From Oscillospiraceae bacterium (GTDB lineage Bacteria > Bacillota > Clostridia > Oscillospirales > Acutalibacteraceae), in assembly GCA_028706415.1 (NCBI GenBank), contig JAQWBK010000104.1, positions 1-5,425 of the forward strand: a DNA stretch of 5,425 nucleotides, read 5' to 3'. Each line of letters opens with the position of its first letter. Positions within the stretch are counted from its first letter, which is position 1. The translations under genes and the position numbers were made by a program. Shown piece after piece: positions 1-4,829 of the stretch. A model generated the notes under the pieces. The model saw only the letters and a list, made by a program, of their open reading frames with translations. It did no database searches and was not told where the DNA came from.

Positions 1-113
1 ATCCCGTGCCCAAGGTAATACATATTCCGCATGTGGATATAATGCAGCTTTATCCTGCCATCGGGATGTGAATAATCCGCGGCCAAAACCAGAACCTTTA
101 TCGGGTTTTCCAC
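1..113 (-). CDS. Glycosyltransferase, N-terminal fragment (continues beyond the left edge)
   Basis: Only the first 37 codons are present. They read MENPIKVLVLAADYSHPDG followed by RIKLHYIHMRNMYYLGHG. A short beta strand (KVLVLAADY), then a Gly-containing loop and an aromatic helix with the pattern YIHxRNxYY, resembles the first strand and helix of GT-B fold glycosyltransferases in polysaccharide clusters. The start is GTG at 113-111: a GGGAGG Shine-Dalgarno (plus-strand 122-127) sits 8 nt upstream. The ATG at 117-115 is in another frame, has only 4 nt of spacing, and reads a peptide of no family character. The gene starts 33 nt after the wecC stop, in the same direction, so it is probably the next gene of the operon. 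Its donor and acceptor cannot be told. The operon role is well supported; the enzyme class rests on a short stretch. Confidence 0.65.
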   Translation of the reverse strand, partial: MENPIKVLVLAADYSHPDGRIKLHYIHMRNMYYLGHG

Positions 114-120
114 GCATTAC

Positions 121-128
121 ACCTCCCT
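121..128 (-). promoter_or_regulatory. Ribosome binding site that decides the GTG start of the partial glycosyltransferase
   Basis: Read on the minus strand this is AGGGAGGT, a near-perfect complement of the 16S 3' end. It lies 8 nt before GTG (113) and 4 nt before an out-of-frame ATG (117). The spacing and the protein-like reading in the GTG frame both favour GTG. Confidence 0.7.
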
Positions 129-146
129 GTGCTGAAAAATTTAAGC

Positions 147-1373
147 TTAGAGCTTGTGCGTTCTTATATTATTTAGACAGGAGCGGGTATCAAACACGAT
201 TTTTCCTTCAAGGAGCTTCTCGTTTTCCTTAATATGATCATGTGCGACCATAATAACAATCAAGCGGCTGGCTGCCAAGAATTCATCAAAATCCATAACC
301 TGCCCGTCCACCACCTTTTGGGTTACCATGGGATCATAGCTGCGGATATTAAATACCAGATTATTTTTTAGATGCTGGATAAGCTGCAAGGTGGGGCTTT
401 CGCGGGTATCGTCAACATTTTCCTTATAGGTGAGGCCGTAAAACCCAACCTCGGTCAGGTCGGTAATGCCGTTTTCTTTCATCAGGGCGCTGACCCTCTC
501 CAGAACAAAGGAGGGCATGGCATCATTAACCTTGCGGGCGGCGGAAATAAGGGGGGTCATTTCGGGATATTCCCCGATTAAAAACCACGGGTCGACCGAA
601 ATGCAGTGGCCTCCTACCCCCGGACCGGAGGATAGAATATTAACCCTGGGATGCATATTTGCAATCTTTATTACCTCCCGGACATCCATACCGTCTCGGG
701 CACAAATACGGGCAAGCTCGTTCGCAAAGGCGATATTAACATCACGATAGGTGTTTTCGACCACCTTTGTCATCTCGGCCGTTTTAATATCGGTAACCGT
801 CATGCTTCCTTTATTAAAGCTTCGGTAAACCGAAATCAGCCTTTCCCCCACAGCCTCATCATCAACCCCGATTGTTCGGGCGTTATGCTGCAGCTCATAC
901 ACCATGTTGCCGGGAATTATTCTCTCGGGTACATGCGCTAGATGGATATCAACCCCACAGACAAGCCCATTTTCTTTGATAATAGGCAGCACATCCCGTT
1001 CCATTGTTCCGGGTGAGATGGTGGACTCTACCGCAATGATTGCCCCTTTGGGTGCAACCTTAATAATATCGTTTACGGCGCCTGCCACATAACCTGCATC
1101 AATCTTTTTGTTTCTTTTGTGATAGGGGGTGGGAACCGCAACGATATATATATCGGCTTCAACACAGCGATCGGACAGGTTAAGGTTTCCGGAGTCCAGG
1201 GCGCATTTAAAAAGCTCGGGCATTCCCTTCTCTTTAAATGTAAGATTGCCCGATCTCAGGGTGTCCAGCAGAGCTGTATTCTTATCTGTTCCTGTAACTT
1301 TAACGCCGCCTGCCGCCAAACTCAGTGCAGTGGGCAGCCCAATGTAACCCATTCCAACAATATTAACCTTCAT
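147..1373 (-). CDS. wecC: UDP-N-acetyl-D-mannosaminuronate dehydrogenase (UDP-ManNAc 6-dehydrogenase, WecC type)
   Basis: This cytoplasmic enzyme oxidises UDP-ManNAc at C6 to UDP-ManNAcA in two NAD-dependent steps, giving an acidic sugar donor. The 408 aa match the usual family length. An N-terminal Rossmann domain carries GMGYIGLPT (7-15); VESTISPGT follows at 115-123 and HVPERIIPG at 147-155. The central domain has AEMTKVVENTYRDVNIAFAN (199-218), with the conserved Lys203, and HPRVN at 241-245. The catalytic thiol is Cys257 in GPGVGGHCISVDP. The C-terminal UDP-binding domain shows GLTYKENVDDTRESP (313-327) and FDTRSC (394-399). NTYRDVNIAFANELA and HPRVNIL are typical of WecC rather than of UDP-glucose dehydrogenases. 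The start follows a GAAAGGAA Shine-Dalgarno. It lies 44 nt after wecB, which makes its substrate, so the pair is one pathway unit. All recognisable catalytic residues are present. A UDP-GlcNAc dehydrogenase is the main alternative, less likely beside wecB. Confidence 0.93.
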   Translation of the reverse strand: MKVNIVGMGYIGLPTALSLAAGGVKVTGTDKNTALLDTLRSGNLTFKEKGMPELFKCALDSGNLNLSDRCVEADIYIVAVPTPYHKRNKKIDAGYVAGAVNDIIKVAPKGAIIAVESTISPGTMERDVLPIIKENGLVCGVDIHLAHVPERIIPGNMVYELQHNARTIGVDDEAVGERLISVYRSFNKGSMTVTDIKTAEMTKVVENTYRDVNIAFANELARICARDGMDVREVIKIANMHPRVNILSSGPGVGGHCISVDPWFLIGEYPEMTPLISAARKVNDAMPSFVLERVSALMKENGITDLTEVGFYGLTYKENVDDTRESPTLQLIQHLKNNLVFNIRSYDPMVTQKVVDGQVMDFDEFLAASRLIVIMVAHDHIKENEKLLEGKIVFDTRSCLNNIRTHKL

Positions 1374-1417
1374 AAATAATTTCCTTTCGGGTAAGGTCGG
1401 GGGAAATGCTTTTGGTG

Positions 1418-2524
1418 TCAGACTATATCTTCTCTGTTTAAGATGTGCTCGATAATCCGTTCACTGGCATAGCCGTCGCCGTAAGGGTTGGCGGCGGTGC
1501 TCATCCGGTTATATTCATCCTTATCTCTCAGCAGGAGGCTTGCTTGCTTATATATTTCTTCCTCATCCGTTCCCACCATCTTGAGGGTTCCCGCAGAAAT
1601 TCCTTCGGGGCGTTCGGTGGTATTTCTCATAACCAAAACAGGCTTGCCCAAGAAAGGAGCCTCTTCTTGTATCCCTCCGCTGTCGGTCATCATAATATAG
1701 GCATGTGCCATAAAATTATGAAAGTCAAGAACATCCAGCGGTTCGATAAGCTTGATGCGCTCATGGTTTGCCAGAACCTCATCCGCCGCCGCCCGCACCT
1801 CGGGGTTGAGGTGAACCGGATATATAACCTTTACATCGGGGAAATCCTGAGCAATACGGCATATGGCGCGGAACATCGACCTTAGCGGTTGCCCCAAATT
1901 TTCGCGGCGGTGTGCCGTCAGCATAATAAGTCGGCTGCCCTTCGCCCATTCCAGCATCTCATGGGTATAGTCCGGCCTGACCGTAATTCTGAGGGCATCT
2001 ATAGCCGTGTTTCCGGTAACGAAAATATCCTTTTCAGGGACCTTCTCAGATAAAAGATTCTGTCTGGAGTGCTCGGTAGGCGCAAAATGCATGGTGGTAA
2101 TGATTGATACAGCCCTGCGGTTAAATTCCTCAGGATAGGGTGAATAAATATCGTATGTGCGAAGGCCTGCTTCCACATGCCCTATCGGAATTTGCTGATA
2201 AAATGCACTCAATGCGGTTGCAAAGGTGGTGGAGGTGTCCCCGTGAACCAGAACGATGCTTGGCTTTTCGCGTTTCAGCAGCTCTTCCATACCACTCATA
2301 ACACGCTCGGTAATATCCGAAAGGGTCTGGCCGGATTTCATGATTTGCAGGTCATGGTCGGGAATAATTTGAAAGCAATCTAAAACCTGCTTGAGCATTT
2401 GGCGATGCTGACCGGTAACGCATACAACACATTTAATATCGCCCCGCCGTTTAAGCTGCGATACTATCGGACACATTTTTATGGCTTCCGGTCGGGTACC
2501 GAATACAATCAGAACTTTTTTCAT
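1418..2524 (-). CDS. wecB: Non-hydrolysing UDP-N-acetylglucosamine 2-epimerase (WecB/MnaA type)
   Basis: This cytoplasmic enzyme interconverts UDP-GlcNAc and UDP-ManNAc, supplying the substrate of the wecC product downstream. The 368 aa are normal for the family. The N-terminal half has FGTRPEAIKM (8-17), VTGQHRQML (36-44), VHGDTSTTFA (93-102) and HVEAGLRT (116-123) followed by YPEEFNRR (130-137). The C-terminal half has the hinge motif TAHRRENLG (203-211), YPVHLNP (235-241), TDSGGIQEEAP (280-290) and NTTERPEG (301-308). Asp96, Glu118, Glu132 and His205 correspond to residues known to matter in the E. coli and B. subtilis enzymes. The hydrolysing epimerases differ, so this is the non-hydrolysing kind. 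The start follows a modest GGTGG Shine-Dalgarno with 6 nt spacing. A 167-nt gap holding a palindromic repeat separates it from the preceding glycosyltransferase gene; wecC follows after 44 nt. No defect is visible. Confidence 0.95.
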   Translation of the reverse strand: MKKVLIVFGTRPEAIKMCPIVSQLKRRGDIKCVVCVTGQHRQMLKQVLDCFQIIPDHDLQIMKSGQTLSDITERVMSGMEELLKREKPSIVLVHGDTSTTFATALSAFYQQIPIGHVEAGLRTYDIYSPYPEEFNRRAVSIITTMHFAPTEHSRQNLLSEKVPEKDIFVTGNTAIDALRITVRPDYTHEMLEWAKGSRLIMLTAHRRENLGQPLRSMFRAICRIAQDFPDVKVIYPVHLNPEVRAAADEVLANHERIKLIEPLDVLDFHNFMAHAYIMMTDSGGIQEEAPFLGKPVLVMRNTTERPEGISAGTLKMVGTDEEEIYKQASLLLRDKDEYNRMSTAANPYGDGYASERIIEHILNREDIV

Positions 2525-2572
2525 TAAGTACCACCGTCCCTTGTGTTTTTATACTGTTCTCAAGTAAAAGGT

Positions 2573-2686
2573 GAGACAAAATTTGCGAGGATGTTTTTCG
2601 TCATGCAAGGCGGAGGAGGAGAGCGGGCTGACGCCCACCGACCTCAACAATGATGTATGGCGGAAAACAGACCGCAAAGATGTCTC
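2573..2686. repeat. 114-nt imperfect palindromic intergenic element (REP/MITE-like)
   Basis: The two ends form long complementary arms. GAGACA (2573-2578) pairs with TGTCTC (2681-2686); TTTGC (2582-2586) with GCAAA (2674-2678); GG (2589-2590) with CC (2672-2673); and GTTTTTCGTCATGCA (2593-2607) with TGTATGGCGGAAAAC (2654-2668). The last stem is 15 continuous pairs when read as plus-strand RNA, three of them G-U; on the minus strand those three become A-C mismatches. The purine-rich, GC-rich centre holds a small GGGC-TGAC-GCCC hairpin (2625-2636) and a possible GAGG/CCTC pair (2613-2616 with 2642-2645). It begins 5 nt after the stop of the GT4 gene and leaves the wecB ribosome binding site intact. 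It has no coding frame of its own. The shape suggests a dispersed non-autonomous repeat or a structured RNA; only one copy is in the window, so dispersal is inference. Confidence 0.7.
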
Positions 2687-2691
2687 GATTT

Positions 2692-3966
2692 TTATTTGAG
2701 ATCAGTATTAGATGGAAACTCGGCTATACAGGAGGCGAGAACCTCCTCCAGCCTGGCAGCCAAAACAGTAATGTCAAACATTTTGGAGGTATTAACAGCG
2801 TTTTCACAATATTTAGAATACTCCTCATCATCCAGCAGCGAAAAAAACTGCACCGCATCAGCGTAGGCTTGGACAGAGCGTTCCTTCAACACCAGCCCGC
2901 ACTCATACTTTGAAATTATGGGGTAGTTACCTTCGTCGATGTTGGCCAAAACCGGATGACCGGCGGCAAGATATTCGAACAGCTTGTTTGAGCTGTTTCC
3001 GTATTTCTGGGTCGAAGATTGGCGGTAATTAAGCACATTGAGCTGACTTTTTGATAGGATATAAGGTATATATTTCTTCTGGGCAAAGCCTTTAAACTTA
3101 ATATTATTAATGTTTGCGTTAATACACCTTTGTTCCAGAGCTTCTTTATGCGGCCCATCTCCGTATACGAATATTCGGATGTTTTGGGCATCTGGGCGGG
3201 TTTGCAGCTCGGCAGCACAATCCACCAAGAGATCAATACTGTTGGCGGTACGAACGCTGCCGCAATAAACCACCTTAAATGTGTCGGGGTTGGTAAGATC
3301 AGGGTCGTCCATTATATGCTCCGTAATAGAGGAGTTAAACTCGGCTATATCCACACCATTGTTGATATAATGACACTTGTTTTTGTCAACCTGCCTGTCC
3401 CACTTTTTATTTACAATGTAGTCGTACATCCCTTCCATTGTAAAAATTATAGCGTTGGCTCGGCGATAAATTTGCAGTTCCAACGCGTATAGCAGCATAA
3501 TGATTGGATTGTGTCGGGAGGTGTCGTTATACTCCACAATAGACTCCGGCCAGAGGTCTCTAACCTCGCACACACAGGGCAGTTTCAACTTTTTTGCCAT
3601 CTTTATACCGGCTAAAAGAGACAATATCTGGGGAGAGGAAGCGTAAATAATATCCGGCTTGGTGAAGCGGCGGGCGGTGCGCTTTAAATTAAAATAAAAA
3701 GCCATCATGTTGCGAATGCGCGTAAGACCGTTATCCTTATAAGGATAGGTTTTGACATAAACAAAGTGCACCCCGTCAACCGTCTCTTCCTTAAAAAGGC
3801 TTTTATCTTCAATTATATTTTTTTGGGTATTATGAACCACACTTGCCGAGAAAATTGTTACATCGTGGCCATTCGCCAGAAGGTGTTTGGCAAACGAGTA
3901 ATGCCTGGTCAGCGTCCCGTTATATGGTGTCATGGCATCGTGATTAAAAATCCAAATTGCAGACAT
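2692..3966 (-). CDS. Glycosyltransferase family 4 protein (WbuB-like)
   Basis: This is a 424-aa GT-B glycosyltransferase, expected at the cytoplasmic face of the membrane, adding a sugar from a nucleotide donor to a lipid-linked polysaccharide intermediate. The N-terminal acceptor domain opens with IWIFNHDAMTPYNGTLTRHY (4-23) and includes PDIIYASSPQ (104-113) and EVRDLWPESI (134-143), the latter a hallmark of the WbuB/WcaI-like GT4 group. INNGVDIAEF (201-210) marks the start of the domain link. The donor domain shows VVYCGSVRTANSIDLL (232-247), FVYGDGP (266-272) and NSSNKLFEYLAAGHPVLAN (324-342). Glu331 is the second Glu of the EX7E motif; the first is replaced by Gly323. The start has an AAGGAAG Shine-Dalgarno 6 nt upstream. 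It is the first gene after the minus promoter, with a leader of about 213 nt. No signal peptide or membrane segment is visible. The sugar specificity cannot be read from the sequence. Confidence 0.9.
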   Translation of the reverse strand: MSAIWIFNHDAMTPYNGTLTRHYSFAKHLLANGHDVTIFSASVVHNTQKNIIEDKSLFKEETVDGVHFVYVKTYPYKDNGLTRIRNMMAFYFNLKRTARRFTKPDIIYASSPQILSLLAGIKMAKKLKLPCVCEVRDLWPESIVEYNDTSRHNPIIMLLYALELQIYRRANAIIFTMEGMYDYIVNKKWDRQVDKNKCHYINNGVDIAEFNSSITEHIMDDPDLTNPDTFKVVYCGSVRTANSIDLLVDCAAELQTRPDAQNIRIFVYGDGPHKEALEQRCINANINNIKFKGFAQKKYIPYILSKSQLNVLNYRQSSTQKYGNSSNKLFEYLAAGHPVLANIDEGNYPIISKYECGLVLKERSVQAYADAVQFFSLLDDEEYSKYCENAVNTSKMFDITVLAARLEEVLASCIAEFPSNTDLK

Positions 3967-4179
3967 TATATACTTCCTTTATTGTCACATACCAAAGAAT
4001 TAAATTAATCTTGCTCATAAAAGAATGCTAGGTTGACAGAAATTCTTCTTTCAACCGGGTTTTGTGCATTTCCGCCGTAAATTATGGCAGAAATTTCGGC
4101 GTAGCCGAAACCTCACAACTCCCCAACAGCAGAAAGGAATGGAACTGTTTATTTCCAAAATATTAACCAATTTTCCCCT
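3967..4179 (-). promoter_or_regulatory. Structured 5' leader of the polysaccharide operon, three adjacent hairpins
   Basis: The leader is about 213 nt, far longer than translation needs. In 5' to 3' order of the minus transcript it holds H1 (4110-4094), a perfect 7-bp stem TTTCGGC/GCCGAAA with a 3-nt loop. H2 (4094-4068) is ATTTCTGCC/GGCGGAAAT, nine pairs including one G-U, with a 9-nt loop; it shares base 4094 with H1. H3 (4056-4031) has GGTTGA/TCAACC, then one mismatch, then AGAA/TTCT. The G-U in H2 forms only in minus-strand RNA, which fits a role in this transcript. H3 is followed by a weak, interrupted T-rich stretch rather than a proper U-tract, so a classical attenuator is not shown. 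I do not recognise a known riboswitch class. Antitermination of the NusG/LoaP kind, known for clostridial polysaccharide clusters, is a possible role but is inference. Confidence 0.5.
4094..4110. repeat. Perfect 17-nt palindrome TTTCGGC-GTA-GCCGAAA
   Basis: The arms are 7 bp and fully complementary. The nine bases TAGCCGAAA (4102-4110) recur exactly at 4190-4198, where they overlap the -10 hexamer of the minus promoter. The palindrome is therefore either leader hairpin H1 or a DNA operator with a second half-site at the promoter. The sequence cannot separate these. Confidence 0.5.
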
Positions 4180-4185
4180 CGAAAC

Positions 4186-4214
4186 AGTATAGCCGAAATG
4201 ATCGGTCATGTCAA
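4186..4214 (-). promoter_or_regulatory. Sigma-A type promoter of the polysaccharide operon
   Basis: On the minus strand this reads a perfect -35 TTGACA (4214-4209), a 17-nt spacer, and -10 TATACT (4191-4186; five of six consensus bases). Transcription would begin near 4179. The spacer contains a small dyad, CCGA-AATGA-TCGG (4193-4205 on the plus strand), overlapping the TAGCCGAAA repeat, which could be a regulator site. It is the best promoter match upstream of the GT4 gene and probably drives the whole minus operon, since no convincing promoter was found between the genes. Confidence 0.75.
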
Positions 4215-4219
4215 TGGTT

Positions 4220-4247
4220 CCCCCTGATTATCCCACTGTTAAGGGGG
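4220..4247. repeat. Inverted repeat CCCCCT / AGGGGG
   Basis: A 6-bp, mostly GC stem with a 16-nt loop, located 6 nt upstream of the minus -35. It is not followed by a T-run in either direction, so it is not a typical terminator. It could be a protein site or chance. Confidence 0.3.
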
Positions 4248-4325
4248 TGTTAAGCCCGAATAACAGCACACTTTTTCCACGGCAGACGGTGGGACTTTAA
4301 ATGAGTATCCAAAGCAGCAAAAATC

Positions 4326-4349
4326 AATAAAAAGTGAAGGGTTTTTATT
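4326..4349. repeat. Inverted repeat AATAAAAA / TTTTTATT
   Basis: The arms are 8 bp and perfectly complementary around an 8-nt spacer (GTGAAGGG). The stem is pure A/T, so it would be weak as RNA; a DNA site or chance in AT-rich sequence is more likely. Confidence 0.3.
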
Positions 4350-4379
4350 CCAAGACTATGGTACCCATATAAAAGCTGC

Positions 4380-4406
4380 TTAATACTAATCACCCATTAG
4401 TATTAA
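4380..4406. repeat. Perfect 11-bp inverted repeat (TTAATACTAAT - 5 nt - ATTAGTATTAA)
   Basis: All 11 base pairs match, around a CACCC spacer. The length and perfection are well beyond what is expected locally, even in AT-rich DNA. It lies 26 nt upstream of the plus-strand -35. The half-site ATTAGTAT occurs again at 4490-4497, between the promoter and the first gene. This layout, a full site upstream and a half-site downstream of a promoter, fits binding of a dimeric regulator of the plus operon. An RNA hairpin of this composition would be weak and has no role upstream of the transcription start. The regulator is not in the window. Confidence 0.55.
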
Positions 4407-4432
4407 AATTTTGTAAATATCAATCAAAAGGT

Positions 4433-4460
4433 TTTACTTTCAAAGTAAATGTGCTATTAT
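4433..4460 (+). promoter_or_regulatory. Promoter of the oxidoreductase operon with a 17-nt palindromic operator over its -35
   Basis: An extended -10, TGCTATTAT (4452-4460), has a -35 candidate TTTACT (4433-4438; four of six bases) 16 nt upstream. The -35 lies inside a perfect palindrome, TTTACTTT-C-AAAGTAAA (4433-4449). A dimer bound there would block RNA polymerase, so repression is the simplest reading. The weak -35 with a good extended -10 is internally consistent. The size and symmetry suit MarR/TetR-like regulators, but the family is not determined. Transcription would start near 4467, giving a leader of about 58 nt that contains a further small dyad, GATTG-A-CAATC (4477-4487). Confidence 0.6.
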
Positions 4461-4524
4461 ATAAAAGACTTAATTAGATTGACAATCAAATTAGTATAAC
4501 TCCTGAAAGGAAATGGTTTTTGAT

Positions 4525-4737
4525 ATGATTGATTTCATAATAGAGAAATGCCAGGGCTGTGGGCTGTGCGTTGAAATATGCCCAAAGAAGCTGCTGCTTC
4601 TGGATAAATCCAAGGTAAACGGCAGGGGGCATACCCCGGTTGCCATAACCGATAAAGCAAGCTGCTCGCAGTGTGCACTTTGTGCAATGATGTGCCCGGA
4701 TTGTGTGATAATAATAACAAATGATAAAGACAATTAG
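4525..4737 (+). CDS. 2-oxoacid:ferredoxin oxidoreductase, delta (2[4Fe-4S] ferredoxin) subunit
   Basis: This is the small electron-transfer subunit of a KorABCD/VorABCD-type complex, passing electrons from oxidative decarboxylation of a 2-oxoacid towards ferredoxin in the cytoplasm. The 70-aa product has two cluster motifs: CQGCGLCVEICP (Cys 9, 12, 15, 19) and CSQCALCAMMCP (Cys 47, 50, 53, 57), the pattern for two [4Fe-4S] clusters. Cys60 is extra. The loop between them contains GRGHTPV, as seen in such subunits. The start is uncertain. ATG 4525 gives the usual short N-terminus but has the GAAAGGA sequence about 13 nt away; ATG 4513 would add four residues (MVFD) but sits only 2 nt from the AAGG. 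The POR_N subunit follows in the same direction after a 92-nt gap, which supports a complex subunit rather than a free ferredoxin. It is the first gene after the palindrome-covered promoter. Confidence 0.85.
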   Translation: MIDFIIEKCQGCGLCVEICPKKLLLLDKSKVNGRGHTPVAITDKASCSQCALCAMMCPDCVIIITNDKDN

Positions 4738-4829
4738 CGAATTGCGTCATACGCACAAAAATATAAACCTGAATGTCGGCGGATAAAGTATTGCTCTTTA
4801 GGCGCCTGCGGGAAAGGATGAGTCATTAT
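4738..4829 (+). other. Intergenic spacer between the ferredoxin and alpha subunit genes
   Basis: This 92-nt spacer holds a small perfect dyad, TGCGT-CAT-ACGCA (4743-4755), just after the stop codon and an 8-nt palindrome AGGCGCCT (4800-4807). Neither is followed by a T-run, so no terminator is called. The dyad could affect mRNA stability or the ratio of the two subunits. The Shine-Dalgarno of the next gene, AAAGGATG, ends at 4820. Confidence 0.4.

Larger units (their letters stand above)
4215..4379. other. Gene-free spacer between the two divergent promoters
   Basis: No open reading frame with protein character is seen on either strand. It holds a GC-rich inverted repeat (4220-4247), a TGTTAAG direct repeat (4238-4244 and 4249-4255), an AT-rich inverted repeat (4326-4349), and an AAGCAGC/GCTGCTT pair (4312-4318 with 4375-4381) that encloses the latter. 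Taken with the dyads to its right, the spacer is unusually rich in symmetry. None has a clear U-tract, so I do not call a terminator. Confidence 0.5.

Noticed and set aside
79..117. ATG at 117 as the start of the leftmost minus-strand gene
   Set aside because: That frame gives a peptide without family character and a 4-nt ribosome binding site spacing; the GTG frame at 113 reads a glycosyltransferase-like N-terminus with 8-nt spacing.
1445..1885. A 146-codon plus-strand frame opposite wecB
   Set aside because: It is antisense to the strongly conserved C-terminal half of wecB and shows no domain-like pattern or good ribosome binding site.
2525..2572. Internal promoter for wecB (TATAAA-like -10 on the minus strand)
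   Set aside because: A TATAAA is present but no acceptable -35 lies 16-18 nt upstream of it.
2650..2913. Plus-strand frames starting in the palindromic element
   Set aside because: They run antisense into the GT4 3' end; the element itself has no long frame and no transposase signature.
2916..3236. A 106-codon minus-strand frame inside the GT4 gene
   Set aside because: It overlaps the GT4 gene in another frame, has no family motif, and the GT4 frame has clear conserved motifs throughout.
3130..3492. A 120-codon plus-strand frame opposite the GT4 gene
   Set aside because: It is a mirror of the conserved GT4 coding sequence with no plausible start signal.
3643..3705. Loss of the first Glu in the GT4 EX7E motif as a sign of an inactive enzyme
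   Set aside because: The first acidic residue is often missing in the WbuB-like GT4 group; the remaining motifs, including Glu331 and the NKLFEY stretch, are intact.
4031..4056. Hairpin H3 as a Rho-independent terminator or attenuator
   Set aside because: The stem is short and interrupted, and the T-rich run comes about 9 nt later and is mixed, so it does not meet the usual pattern.
4479..4500. A second plus-strand promoter using the perfect TTGACA at 4479-4484
   Set aside because: The nearest -10-like sequence, TATAAC (4495-4500), is only 10 nt away, and nothing suitable is found at 16-18 nt.
4491..4733. A minus-strand frame opposite the ferredoxin subunit gene
   Set aside because: The plus strand encodes two complete 4Fe-4S motifs, and the minus frame has no recognisable features.
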